64,000 nucleotides of DNA, from assembly GCF_001425835.1 (NCBI RefSeq), contig NZ_LMDP01000001.1, positions 1,421,838-1,485,837 of the forward strand. Direction: 5' to 3'. A program made the position numbers and the translations under genes. Under the pieces are notes generated by a model, which saw nothing but the letters and a program-made list of their open reading frames with translations, did no database searches and had not been told where the DNA came from. The stretch comes from Afipia sp. Root123D2 (GTDB taxonomy: Bacteria > Pseudomonadota > Alphaproteobacteria > Rhizobiales > Xanthobacteraceae). Shown here one piece after another: positions 36,151 through 45,252 of this stretch. How positions within the stretch are numbered: position 1 is the first letter of the stretch; each line of letters starts with the position of its first letter.

Positions 36151-36533
36151 CGCAATATCCTCAAAAAATGCCTTTATCGAGCAGCAGCAAAAGCCGCCCT
36201 AATTCGAATTAAGGTATTATTAAGGATGGAAATTCGTCAAGAATTGAATCGAGTTTTCAGCGCAATTTATACGATTTGGTTAAGTCAAACGCCCCGTTAC
36301 CGATGTAAAGAAAGGCAGGGTTATTGAAGACGATGCGAACATCCGGAAGGTATAATTCGTATTCGCAAAATATAGATCGTCACAAAATCAGTTAATATTG
36401 CGATGAGTCGGGCGTAATAGCAAAATGACCAGAGCGCTAAGCTTATAACGAGTATACGAAATACAATGTCTCATCGGCTTGTCAGCCAACGAGGCAGTCG
36501 TTTGTGTCTGCAATCTAGATTAGATGGCGATAA
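36151..36533. other. 383-bp AT-rich intergenic region upstream of the adhesin
   Basis: No protein-like frame is present. The adhesin-proximal part holds a promoter-like pair and a 12-bp palindrome (annotated separately). The rest is AT-rich compared with its surroundings, consistent with a long regulatory leader. No riboswitch fold was recognised. Confidence 0.5.
36200..36240 (-). promoter_or_regulatory. Putative adhesin promoter with palindrome at the start point
   Basis: On the minus strand TTGACG (36240-36235) and TAATAC (36219-36214) are 15 bp apart, so initiation would fall near 36207. The perfect palindrome TAATTCGAATTA (36200-36211) overlaps that point and could be a repressor site. 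The spacer is short for a sigma-70 promoter, so this is tentative. Confidence 0.35.
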
Positions 36534-36920
36534 TCAGACGGCCGTGCCGACGTGGCAGGAAACGGGCCTGTTTTTGTGCAGGTAAAGGAAGGCCTGATCG
36601 CGGATGCCGTCGAGCCACAGTCCGCGGCCGGCATACCGGTAGCCATCTCCCATGGGAATCAACCGGACATGGACGGCGCGTCTCGGCGACAGGAAAAACT
36701 GGCCGGTTACTACGTCACCGCTGGAGGTGGTGCGGCCGGAGCGAAGGAGATAGTTGGCGCCGTTCTCGCAGGCGACCACAAATTCACCGTTGCCTGGTCC
36801 CGTCGGCAATGCATCGGCGGCTTTGACATTCGGTCCTGCGATCACGGCTCCGACAAGGCCCAACGCGAGTGCGCCAATTCTGAAACGCGCAGTTTTGAAA
36901 ACAATACCGCTCAAGCGCAT
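36534..36920 (-). CDS. Small exported hypothetical protein in the adhesin locus
   Basis: A 128-residue protein with a signal peptide (ARFRIGALALGLVGAVIAG, cleavage near KAADA). The mature domain, ~85 residues, contains two cysteines (VACENG and VSCHVG) and looks beta-rich (GYRYAGRGLWLDGIRDQAFLY). The ATG at 36920 follows AGGA with 8-base spacing. It sits between the LapG-type protease and the adhesin on the same strand, so a periplasmic helper role in adhesin retention or processing is conceivable. I do not recognise the family. Confidence 0.65.
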   Translation of the reverse strand: MRLSGIVFKTARFRIGALALGLVGAVIAGPNVKAADALPTGPGNGEFVVACENGANYLLRSGRTTSSGDVVTGQFFLSPRRAVHVRLIPMGDGYRYAGRGLWLDGIRDQAFLYLHKNRPVSCHVGTAV

Positions 36921-37032
36921 GATTAATTTCCTGTGTCGAAATAATCGACACAATTGAGCGGAAAATCATCCTTGATGCAAGCTGACTGTCCGGCAATCCG
37001 CGCAGTCATACCTTGTTTGCGCGACGGCCGCC

Positions 37033-37989
37033 TCAGAGGAGCAGCGGCAACTCCAACATGCCCCGGCCGGACGCCTCAACATTGGAGGCCGGCAACATAT
37101 CGGTTTCGCTCTCGTGGAGAGTGCGCGCCGCATATGGCGCGGCAAACAGGTTGACGCCTCGCCCATCCAGCGCGAACAGGGGCAGGAAATGGCGCAGATC
37201 AGCTGTTTCGAACAGTGCGGCACGCCGATTGTCGAGCACCAGCCAATGGGCATCGAGACGCACTGCAAGCACCGCGTGGTCTTGCCTGACGGCGCGATCC
37301 CTCACCAGAAGAAGCCTGAGATCGGCTTCCGCAACGCCCGCCTCGCGCAACGCGGCGTACTTGAGAATGGCGTAATCCTCGCAGTCACCCTGCCCCGCCG
37401 CCAGCGTCGTCAGCGGTGAACTCCAGCGGTCTGCGACGCCGTGCTGCATGACGTCGCTCACATAGCGTACAGCCTCGTTGACCGCGATATTGACGCGTTC
37501 AATGCGTTCGCGATCGGACAAGCCATCTGTCGCGCGGACAATACGCAGGAAGCGGCCTGCGGCCGTGCTGCAATCATCCGTGGAATGACGGCAACGATCG
37601 TACTGCTCGTTCTCCGAAAGCATGGTGTCACGGATGGTCATCCATTTCGTCCAGAGCACACCCTCGGGAGCGCGGAAAACGTACAGGCCGAACGGTTCGT
37701 CACTTGTCTGCGGCAGCGACGCCGAACCGGCGATGTCGCTGGTAACGGCGCCGTCGGTCGCGCTGGCGAGGCGCGGAGAGGACAGCTTGCCGTCGTGCTT
37801 GGCCAGAACGTCCTTGATCGTGAAGAAACGAACCGGTGTAGGAACTGCCATGACCGGAGCGTCCTCCAGCGTGGCCTTGCTGGCGCGCGACTTGGCGGCC
37901 GCGGCGTCGATTGCCACGAGACTGAGGGACACAGCGAGAAGAAGTCCAGACGCCTGCAGGATTGCCTGCGGATACCTGATACCGAACAT
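37033..37989 (-). CDS. LapG-type periplasmic transglutaminase-like cysteine protease (BTLCP family)
   Basis: A 318-residue protein with an N-terminal signal/anchor (ILQASGLLLAVSLSLVAI). The catalytic triad can be read as Cys203 in GQGDCEDYAILK, His238 in DHAVLAV and Asp253 in LVLDNRR, with spacing close to that of characterised LapG. The acidic DCED surround fits the calcium-binding site known in the family. LapG cuts LapA-type adhesins at a di-alanine site near their N-terminus, freeing them from the cell surface. The adhesin encoded 0.9 kb downstream has such a site (PAAG, residues 120-123). In studied systems LapG is held inactive by the c-di-GMP receptor LapD, which is not present in this window. 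Confidence 0.9.
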   Translation of the reverse strand: MFGIRYPQAILQASGLLLAVSLSLVAIDAAAAKSRASKATLEDAPVMAVPTPVRFFTIKDVLAKHDGKLSSPRLASATDGAVTSDIAGSASLPQTSDEPFGLYVFRAPEGVLWTKWMTIRDTMLSENEQYDRCRHSTDDCSTAAGRFLRIVRATDGLSDRERIERVNIAVNEAVRYVSDVMQHGVADRWSSPLTTLAAGQGDCEDYAILKYAALREAGVAEADLRLLLVRDRAVRQDHAVLAVRLDAHWLVLDNRRAALFETADLRHFLPLFALDGRGVNLFAAPYAARTLHESETDMLPASNVEASGRGMLELPLLL

Positions 37990-38174
37990 GATCGACGCTC
38001 CGTTATCCGGAGCATCGGCCTGCGATCGTGCGCTGGTCCTGTTCCGGATTTATGGAACAGGCGTAGCGGGCGCACCGCTTCGGGGCGGTTAAGGGGCGTC
38101 AATGGTTGCGGCTATTATCAAAAGCAGCCTGAATCGAGCTAAACCGGGTTCAGTAAAATTTTATGAAAATGGCT

Positions 38175-39509
38175 TCAACGCTCCCGCAAAGCCTCGTCGC
38201 GCAGCAGCCGCGCGGGTTTGACGAGATAGTCGAGGACGGACTTTGATCCGGTCAAAACCTCGACAGTTGCCACCATGCCCGGAATGACAGGTAAAGGATG
38301 TTCGCTGGGACCGAGGTAGTTTTTATCGGTGCGGACCATCACTCGGTAGAACGTCTCGCCACGCTCACTCTTGTCACCCTTCTCTTCCACGATCGTGTCG
38401 GCGCTGATGCGCTCGACCTTTCCGTGGAGCGACCCGTAAACGGAGGAATCGTAAGCAGAGAGTTTGACAACGGCTTCGTGGCCCGGACGAATGAAGGCAA
38501 TGTCCTGTGGACGGATGCGCCCCTCGACCAGCAGCGTGTCGTCGAGCGGCACCAGCTCCATGATGCTCGCAGCCGGCTGGACGACAGCACCGATGGTGGT
38601 GATGTTGAGCTTGTTGACGATGCCGCGAACCGGCGAGCGCAGTTCGGTTCGTCGTACCTTGTCCTCGGCGTATTTGATGTTCTCATCGAGCACGGCGAGA
38701 TCGCCGCGCGATTTCGCAAGATCGTCTTCCACTTGCGCCATGAATGCGGCACGTACGCCGGCGATGCGGGCCTGAGCCTCCTGAATTGCGGATTCGGTCT
38801 TGACGATCGTGGCTTGAACGACAGCGAGTTGGCCGCGCATATCCGTCGCCTGCCGGTCGACACGCAGCATCTCGATCTCAGGGACGATGCGCTGATTGTG
38901 AAGGTTTCGCGTGAGTTCGACTTCGCGATTGAGCAGCTTCAGTGTTTCGGAAAAACGCTTTTCAGACGCGCGAAGCTCGTCGATCTCCCTATGCTTTTGG
39001 TCTTCCTGTTGTCGAACGACATTGAGGTCTTGGACGAGCTTTCGTGCATGAGCCTGAAATACACTTCTTTCGGCGGCAAGCGCTTGCGAGTTTGCCTGTT
39101 CCAACTCCGCAGAAAACGTCAGCGTCGTTTTGCCTTGCGCCTCGGCTTCGAGCCTTGCTACGCGTGCGGCCATCGCAGCCTGGCGCTCCCGGATCTCACC
39201 GAATTGCGAGGAAAAATTGGTGTCCTCAATGCGGACCAGCGGTTGCCCCTGTTCGACCATCGCGCCTTCCTGCACAAGGATTTCGCTGATGATGCCGCCC
39301 TCGAGCGACTGGATAACCTGTGTCTGGCGCGCCGGCACCACGCGTCCGCTGCCGCGCTTCACCTCATCGAGTACGGCGAAATGAGCCCAAACAATGAACG
39401 TCAGGAACAACGCCAGGGAAGTCAGAAGAAGCATGCGCGCCGTGCGCGGCGTGCGCATCTCCACGGCGGCACGAACATCGTTGGAGAAAGCAAAATCAGA
39501 CTGCGACAT
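38175..39509 (-). CDS. HlyD-family adaptor of the adhesin exporter (LapC-like)
   Basis: A 444-residue membrane-fusion protein. It has one N-terminal helix (MLLLTSLALFLTFIVWAHF, about residues 26-44), a long coiled-coil hairpin (about 95-290), a lipoyl half-motif pair (VIQSLEGGIISEI and LRSPVRGIVNKL) and a C-terminal beta-barrel. It connects the ABC exporter with the TolC-type channel. Its start overlaps the end of the ABC gene by 14 bp, so the two are coupled. A 185-bp gap separates it from the downstream LapG-type gene. Confidence 0.93.
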   Translation of the reverse strand: MSQSDFAFSNDVRAAVEMRTPRTARMLLLTSLALFLTFIVWAHFAVLDEVKRGSGRVVPARQTQVIQSLEGGIISEILVQEGAMVEQGQPLVRIEDTNFSSQFGEIRERQAAMAARVARLEAEAQGKTTLTFSAELEQANSQALAAERSVFQAHARKLVQDLNVVRQQEDQKHREIDELRASEKRFSETLKLLNREVELTRNLHNQRIVPEIEMLRVDRQATDMRGQLAVVQATIVKTESAIQEAQARIAGVRAAFMAQVEDDLAKSRGDLAVLDENIKYAEDKVRRTELRSPVRGIVNKLNITTIGAVVQPAASIMELVPLDDTLLVEGRIRPQDIAFIRPGHEAVVKLSAYDSSVYGSLHGKVERISADTIVEEKGDKSERGETFYRVMVRTDKNYLGPSEHPLPVIPGMVATVEVLTGSKSVLDYLVKPARLLRDEALRER

Positions 39510-41694
39510 TGGTCGGCCCCGTCTGCGGCGCTTTCATCCGTGCAACGATCTCCGCACGCGGTCCGTCCGCCACGAGTCTGCCGCGATCGAACACCAGCAC
39601 CCGATCCACGAGAGCCAACACCGAAGGGCGATGCGTGGCGATAAGAATTGTCGTGTTGCCTTTTGCCAGTTCCTGGAGACGCGAGAGAAATTCCGCCTCG
39701 CTTCGGACGTCGAAATGTGCGGTTGGCTCGTCAAGGAACAGCACTTTCGGTTTGCGGATCAGCATCCGCGCCAGCCCAATGGCCTGCTTTTGACCGCCTG
39801 ACAGGCTCCGACCGCCCTCGGCGATCATCATGTCGTAGCCTTCCGGGTGACCGGCGATGAAAGACTCCACTCCGGCAAGACGCGCCGCAGCGAGAACTTC
39901 TTCGTCGGTCGCACTGGGCTTGCCGTATGTGATGTTATCGCGCAGCTTGCCGTAAAACAGATCGGTGTCCTGAAGGACAAGCCCCACTCCAGCACGCAGG
40001 TCGGCCGGATCGTACTGGCGAACGTCGACATTATCGACAAGGAGCGCGCCCTCCCCGGGGTGATAAAATCCCGCGAGCAACTTTCCTACAGTCGTCTTTC
40101 CAGAGCCGATGCGTCCAACGATCCCGATCTTTTCGCCTGGTTTGACTCTGAAAGAGACGCGATCCAATGCCTTCGTATTGCTGTTCGCATAACCAAAACT
40201 CACATTCTGGAAATCGATCCTGCCATCGCGTATCTCGCGTGCGAGGAAGATTTTTTCCGGCGGCCGTTCTCGTTCAAGCTCCATCAGGCGGTCGATGGAA
40301 CGCAGCGAGGCGAACGTCTGCGTTGCGCGTGTAATCACGGCCGCGATACCTGCAATCGGTGCAAGCACACGACCGCACAGCATGTTGGCTGCAACCAGAG
40401 CGCCGACCGAGAGTTTTCCATCGAGAATCAGGAAAACACCTATCACCACGAGAAGCAGGTTCGTGGCCTGGGTTGCGACGCTGGCGCTTGTCAACGCGAG
40501 CGCCGACCAGAACTGCACGTCTTCACTCGAACGAGCGGTGGCGGCGACGGAGCGTTCCCATCCGCTCTGCACCTTTGCCTCGCCCCCGATCGCACGAACC
40601 GTTTCCATGCCGCTGAGCGATTCCACCAGGATGCCGTGGCGGGCCGCGGATTCTGCCTGAAGACGGTTTATCGACCTCGAGAGCGGACGTTGGAGCAGCA
40701 GGCCCACACCAATCATGATCGGGAGCATCACCAACGGAATCCACGCCAAAGGCCCGGCCACCATGAAGAGAACCGCGATAAAGATCATCGCGAAGAGAAG
40801 ATCGGTGGCCGATACGACGGTGCCTGACGTGAAGAACTCGCGGACCGAGTCAAAGTCCCGCATCTGATTTGCAAGAATGCCGACCGACGCCGGTCGTTGC
40901 GCCAGTTTCAGCGACATCATGTGTTCAAAAATATTTGCCGCGAGCACGACGTCGATCTTCTTGCCGGTCATATCGATCATGCGGGCGCGGACGATTTTGA
41001 GCACAAAGTCGAACACGATGCTCAGGCCAAGGCCGATCGAAAGGGCGACCAGCGAAGGGATCGCTCCGTTGGGAATGACACGATCGTAGACGCTCATCGT
41101 GAACAGCGGCATGGCAAGCGCCAGAATGTTCACGATGAAGGCGGCGATCGCGACGTGCGCATAATTGGCGCCGAATTGCTTCACGACCGACCTGAACCAA
41201 TGACTGGTCGGCAGGTCGCCCGACGCGACAGCGCGTGGGTCGGCGACCTGGGCGGGTCTGACAAAATAGGCGAAACCGGTGTACTGGACCTCAACCAGCA
41301 CGAACGGCTCGATGATGTCGCTTCCGTTTTTAACAGGATCAGCAAGCGTAACCCGGTTTGCTTCGCGATCGATGCCCAGCAGGATCCGCGTGGAGCCGTC
41401 GTGAAGAAGCAGCACCGCCGGCAGTACAAGCGCCGGGATGTCGGCTAGCGGGCGTTCCATCAACTGGGCTTCAAGTCCGGCGCGTGCTGCGGCTCGCTCG
41501 TAAAGCGCGGGATGCAGCTTGCCATCCTCGATCGGAAGGCCGGACAGCAGGGCGTCGCGACTGATCGCACGACCAAAGTGAGCCGCGAGATAGGTCAGGC
41601 TGTCGGAAAGATAATCCTCACCGCGAGCGGCGGATGATTGTTCTGGGCCGACCGGGCTCGACTTGGCGTCTGCAATGGCGCGAATGAAATTCAC
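39496..41694 (-). CDS. Type I secretion ABC transporter with degenerate C39 peptidase domain (LapB-like)
   Basis: A 732-residue ABC exporter. The N-terminal ~130 residues form a C39-peptidase-like domain without the catalytic Cys, typical of RTX exporters. Then come a six-helix transmembrane domain and an ATPase with Walker A GRIGSGKTT (near residue 529), signature LSGGQKQ, and Walker B VLFLDEPTAHFD. The GTG at 41694 is preferred because GAGG lies 6 bases upstream; a longer frame reaches 41769. It should power export of the 3575-residue adhesin from the same locus. It overlaps the HlyD gene. Confidence 0.93.
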   Translation of the reverse strand: MNFIRAIADAKSSPVGPEQSSAARGEDYLSDSLTYLAAHFGRAISRDALLSGLPIEDGKLHPALYERAAARAGLEAQLMERPLADIPALVLPAVLLLHDGSTRILLGIDREANRVTLADPVKNGSDIIEPFVLVEVQYTGFAYFVRPAQVADPRAVASGDLPTSHWFRSVVKQFGANYAHVAIAAFIVNILALAMPLFTMSVYDRVIPNGAIPSLVALSIGLGLSIVFDFVLKIVRARMIDMTGKKIDVVLAANIFEHMMSLKLAQRPASVGILANQMRDFDSVREFFTSGTVVSATDLLFAMIFIAVLFMVAGPLAWIPLVMLPIMIGVGLLLQRPLSRSINRLQAESAARHGILVESLSGMETVRAIGGEAKVQSGWERSVAATARSSEDVQFWSALALTSASVATQATNLLLVVIGVFLILDGKLSVGALVAANMLCGRVLAPIAGIAAVITRATQTFASLRSIDRLMELERERPPEKIFLAREIRDGRIDFQNVSFGYANSNTKALDRVSFRVKPGEKIGIVGRIGSGKTTVGKLLAGFYHPGEGALLVDNVDVRQYDPADLRAGVGLVLQDTDLFYGKLRDNITYGKPSATDEEVLAAARLAGVESFIAGHPEGYDMMIAEGGRSLSGGQKQAIGLARMLIRKPKVLFLDEPTAHFDVRSEAEFLSRLQELAKGNTTILIATHRPSVLALVDRVLVFDRGRLVADGPRAEIVARMKAPQTGPTNVAV

Positions 41695-41785
41695 CGGAAG
41701 CCTCAAAATAAAAAAATAACTGAGCCGCCCGGGATCGGTCCGCAACGGTCTCCACAATTCAAGGTCCAAATGAATTTATTTAAAC

Positions 41786-41803
41786 ACGGGCGATCACGCC
41801 CGT
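41786..41803 (-). terminator. Hairpin after the TolC-family gene
   Basis: A 7-bp perfect stem (ACGGGCG/CGCCCGT) with a 4-base loop lies 77 bp past the TolC-family stop. On the minus strand it is followed by an AT-rich GTTTAAATAAATTC tail. It may separate or attenuate transcription toward the ABC gene. Confidence 0.45.
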
Positions 41804-41879
41804 TAATTCAACATGAACCAAGAAAAAGGCTCGATTCACAGTAAATTTGCGGGGACAAGACCCCGAACGAGGCAACAGC

Positions 41880-43463
41880 TTAGTGCTGCGACCCCGTCAT
41901 TCTCGCAAAAGCATCAGCCGTCGTCGTGGTGAAACCTATGCCGCCGACATGGAAATTGGGCATGCCGGCCTTGTCGGCGCTCGCCCAGCGGTCCTCGAAT
42001 GTGACAGCGGCCGGGACGGAAGCATGAGCCGTAAACGGCGTGTTCCATGTACGGATGCCGTGGACATTGAGAGGCTCAGGTCCCGGTTCCGGCGCAGTCA
42101 GGCGCACAGGCGCCACGCTAAGCGGGATGATCCCATAGGGCTTGGTTGCCAGCGGGTCTGCTTCCGGCGGCGGTGCCGTCTTGAGGTAGGACAGGAGCTG
42201 GCCCATCGCTGCAAGCAGCTGATAGTCCGCGAATACGGTAACGCCTCGCGCTGACGTCAGCGAGACCAGCGCGTTGAAGTACTGGTTCTGAGAGTTCAGC
42301 AGGTCAATGAGCGTCCGCTGGCCGAGCTCGTATTCCTTGTTGTAGGCGGCAACCGTTTTTCGAGCTGCTTCCACATCACGGATAAGAGCCGCCACGCGCT
42401 CGCTGGTGATGGTTCGGGCGGCCCATGCCTTGTCGATGGATTCCAGAGCGTCACGCTGCAACCGCGCATTCTTCTGCTGTTGCTCGATCATGCGCTCGGC
42501 AGCTTCGTTACGGCGCCAGCTGTCGCGGCCGCCGTTGAAGATGTCCCAGCTGATAACGACCTTCCCGCTCACTTCGTCGCGTTCGCCTGGATAGGTGATT
42601 GAATCCTTGCCGTGCAGGGCGCGTCCTTCGAGAGAAACATTCGGAACGAACGCGCCACCCGTGGCGTCGAATGCGTGCTTGGCTGCATCGGCATCAGCGC
42701 GCGCCGCCCGCAACGTCGGGTTATAGCGATAGGCGAGATTTAGTGATTCATCCTTGGAGCGCGGAAGGTGGGAAAGTCGCGATGGAAAGCGCACATTGAA
42801 AGCTTCGAGACCGACGACCTTGCGATACTTGGCGCGTGAAACGTCGAGTTGGGTGCGGAAATCTGCAAGCGCGGCCTCGGCTGCTGCAACGCGCTCCTCG
42901 GCCTGCTGGAGATCGCCCTCACCCGCCCGGCCGCCCTGGAAACGCGCGCGGACATTGTTCCGGAGATCGCGATGAACCCGGACATTGTCTTCCGCGAGAG
43001 AGACGATGCGCAGATAGCGCGTGACGTCGATATAGGCTTCGGCGGCGTCGAGACCGATCAGTTCGGTGCGCTCAAGCACACGATGCGACGCTGCGTTGAC
43101 CCGCGCTGCCTGACGCCACACTTCGTTGATGCTTGCGAATCCGTCGAACACCGTCTGGCGGATCACGATGCCCGCTTGGCTTCCGTTCATGTAGTCGCCG
43201 TTTCCGAGCGGCGCTGGCGTAATGTAACGCCTCAACGATTCCGGGCCGGCGCTCGCTTCAAGTCGTACCTGCGGGAGCAAGGCGCCCTGGCTTTGGCGCA
43301 TCTCGGATTCGGTCGCGCGTCTGTTAGCCGTCGCCTCGCCAACGCCAGGGTTGGTCGTGACGGCCTGATTGATGGCGTCATTGATCGAAAATTGCGCAGC
43401 ACTCGCAGAGGTTGCGACAAATGAGCCCAAAAATACAAAAAATGCCGTAAATAAATAAAACAT
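41880..43463 (-). CDS. TolC-family outer-membrane channel protein (LapE-like)
   Basis: A 527-residue outer-membrane efflux protein. The signal peptide is MFYLFTAFFVFLGSFVATSA, with cleavage after ASA. The mature part contains two OEP repeats with long helices (INDAINQAVTTNPGVGEA, then RYNPTLRAARADADAAKHAF) and the TolC-type segment YELGQRTLIDLLNSQNQYF (shown in part). It forms the outer-membrane exit of the type I system. The ATG at 43463 is preferred to a TTG at 43520, because the signal peptide begins there and GGTGGGG precedes it. The C-terminal ~60 residues after the last helix are Pro-rich and unassigned. Confidence 0.92.
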   Translation of the reverse strand: MFYLFTAFFVFLGSFVATSASAAQFSINDAINQAVTTNPGVGEATANRRATESEMRQSQGALLPQVRLEASAGPESLRRYITPAPLGNGDYMNGSQAGIVIRQTVFDGFASINEVWRQAARVNAASHRVLERTELIGLDAAEAYIDVTRYLRIVSLAEDNVRVHRDLRNNVRARFQGGRAGEGDLQQAEERVAAAEAALADFRTQLDVSRAKYRKVVGLEAFNVRFPSRLSHLPRSKDESLNLAYRYNPTLRAARADADAAKHAFDATGGAFVPNVSLEGRALHGKDSITYPGERDEVSGKVVISWDIFNGGRDSWRRNEAAERMIEQQQKNARLQRDALESIDKAWAARTITSERVAALIRDVEAARKTVAAYNKEYELGQRTLIDLLNSQNQYFNALVSLTSARGVTVFADYQLLAAMGQLLSYLKTAPPPEADPLATKPYGIIPLSVAPVRLTAPEPGPEPLNVHGIRTWNTPFTAHASVPAAVTFEDRWASADKAGMPNFHVGGIGFTTTTADAFARMTGSQH

Positions 43464-43797
43464 AAACCCCACCGTAGCCACGGTGCTACCATTATTCAAA
43501 AATGCTCGCAACCAATCCAAACCTGCTCAAAATCGCGGTTGGGGACCCTTATCGCTTCCCTTCGCGGCGTTGAATGGATTGAATTTCAATTTAAAAACAA
43601 ATTGTTAGCAGATCTTCGGCAGCCTTCAATTCGCCAGCAAGCAATGTGTCTAAAATGCAACGATCGCGAGGCAGCATAAGTTCCCCGCATCTGATTTTGC
43701 AATTTTAATCAATTGTTGAGCAGTTCCTCTAATCGTTGCGCGTGCGAATCGTACCGGCCGGAACAAGGAAAAAGATCTGGCGTCGCGCAGGGATTGT
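43464..43797. other. 334-bp divergent intergenic region
   Basis: This lies between the divergent TolC-family and nuclease genes and must hold both promoters. It is AT-rich near 43570-43740 with no convincing coding frame. I could not single out a consensus promoter or operator. Confidence 0.5.
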
Positions 43798-44367
43798 ATG
43801 ACTAGGCGGACGACATTCGGCAGGCGCACACTGAGTGCCGAAACAAAGCGCTGGCTGACGGCCCTGGTCATTTTAGGCGGCTCGCTCGGCGTATATGCGG
43901 CGAAGCGCTGGAATGGGCCGCCCGACGCACCCATCGGCGGCATTGCCTATGTGATTGATGGTGACACCATCAGCATTGCCGGGCGCCATATCCGTCTGGT
44001 CGATATCGATGCGGCGGAACTCCACCAGAACTGTGAGGATGCCCGCGGAGCGTCTTGGCCATGCGGTCAAGCGGCGGCGCGGGCCTTGCGGGGCTATCTG
44101 CGCGGCCGGGAGGTATCGTGCAGGGCGCAAGCCTACGATCAGTACCATCGCGCTCTGGCGGTCTGCGCGTTGCCCGATGGCACGGACGTCAATGCCTGGA
44201 TCGTGCAGCAGGGTCTGGCTGTAACGTCGGGTTTTGCCAAGGTCTACGGCACTCAGGAACGCGAGGCACGAACCGCGAAGCGTGGGCTTTGGATCGGCAC
44301 CTTCACCGAACCGCGCGAATGGCGCCGCCAGCACCCACGCTCGCCAGAGGAAGACCGCAAGGGTTGA
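43798..44367 (+). CDS. Membrane-anchored thermonuclease-family protein
   Basis: A 189-residue protein with one N-terminal membrane helix (about residues 20-36, LTALVILGGSLGVYAA) and a staphylococcal-nuclease-like domain (about 47-175). It has YVIDGDTISIAGRHIRLVDID (shown in part), the Asp/Glu calcium and catalytic region AAELHQNC, and the second Arg region AQAYDQYHRALAVC. Four cysteines suggest disulfides in the periplasm. AGGGA precedes the ATG. No operon partner is apparent. Its role in nucleic-acid degradation is inferred from the family. Confidence 0.85.
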   Translation: MTRRTTFGRRTLSAETKRWLTALVILGGSLGVYAAKRWNGPPDAPIGGIAYVIDGDTISIAGRHIRLVDIDAAELHQNCEDARGASWPCGQAAARALRGYLRGREVSCRAQAYDQYHRALAVCALPDGTDVNAWIVQQGLAVTSGFAKVYGTQEREARTAKRGLWIGTFTEPREWRRQHPRSPEEDRKG

Positions 44368-44389
44368 ACACGCGGTGTTCGCGGTCCGC

Positions 44390-44641
44390 CTAGCCCGCCT
44401 CGGCGAGACAGGGCTTCGCTCGTAAATGACGGTCGGTCGAGGCCGGATATTTTCGCAGCATGACCGCTGTGCGCACTGGCCGGCGGACCAGTTCACCGGA
44501 GCAGTTCGGGCAGATGCCTTTGAGGACCTGATCGGCACAGGTGACGCAGAAGGTGCATTCGAAGGTGCAGATCCGTGCATCCAGACTTTCCGGCGGCAAA
44601 TCCTGATCGCAACATTCACAATTCGGCTTGAGTTTCATCAT
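44390..44641 (-). CDS. DUF1272 cysteine-rich protein
   Basis: An 83-residue protein opening MKLKPNCECCDQDLPPES, followed by CTFECTFCVTCA and CPNCSGEL. At least ten cysteines are arranged in CxxC pairs, indicating zinc binding. This pattern is the DUF1272 family, whose function is unknown. Two consecutive ATG codons are possible starts. It is convergent with the nuclease gene, 22 bp apart. Confidence 0.85.
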   Translation of the reverse strand: MMKLKPNCECCDQDLPPESLDARICTFECTFCVTCADQVLKGICPNCSGELVRRPVRTAVMLRKYPASTDRHLRAKPCLAEAG

Positions 44642-44685
44642 GGCCTGCTCTCCTCCGATACCCTTGAGAGAAGATAGTCGAAACG

Positions 44686-45252
44686 TCAGGACCGTGCGAG
44701 GCCGAGGCGGTCGTCACGCCGCCGCAGCCATTCGATCGCGGGCAGTGTCGCCAGAACCATCACGGCCTTGCCGACGATCTGGCCGGCCACGAAGTTGAGG
44801 CTTCCGAAGGCCAACCACAGGAACAGGATCGAGTCCGCCACCAATCCGACGGCACTGCTGGCAAGAACCGCGAATACCAGCCCGCGCCGCTGCAATGGGG
44901 TGAACACCGCAAAGTCGACAAGCTCCGAGAACAGGAACGCAACGGCGGATGCGACGACCAGCGAGGCTGGCGCCAGCATTGCCGACAGCAAGGTGCCCAA
45001 GAGGATCGCCCCGAGGCCGTAGGCGGTGCCAAGGCGGCGCTGGACCAGATCGCGCAGCACCAGCGCAAGGCCGACCATCAGCACACCGCTCGGCGCCATC
45101 AGCCCTCCAGGGCCGACCGGGATCAGACACGGGCTGTTCGGCGGACAGACGGTGCCAATGTGCTGGATCAGCCAGTTGGCTGCCGGAATCGAGGCGATGT
45201 AGGCAGCCAGAAAAACAAGGCCCTCTGTGCGACGGCGGCTTTCAATCGTCAT
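44686..45252 (-). CDS. VUT-family queuosine-precursor transporter
   Basis: A 188-residue integral membrane protein with about six helices. It shows DUF165/YhhQ-type features: [34 protein letters not shown] and [15 protein letters not shown]. This family imports preQ0/preQ1. The ATG at 45252 overlaps the queC stop (ATGA), so the two are translated together; this links it firmly to queuosine metabolism. The longer frame reaching into queC was rejected. Confidence 0.87.
   Translation of the reverse strand: MTIESRRRTEGLVFLAAYIASIPAANWLIQHIGTVCPPNSPCLIPVGPGGLMAPSGVLMVGLALVLRDLVQRRLGTAYGLGAILLGTLLSAMLAPASLVVASAVAFLFSELVDFAVFTPLQRRGLVFAVLASSAVGLVADSILFLWLAFGSLNFVAGQIVGKAVMVLATLPAIEWLRRRDDRLGLARS

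Noticed and set aside
43232-43492. Alternative frame near the TolC-family start
   Set aside because: The frame used has a clear signal peptide and OEP repeats; the alternative is a shadow.
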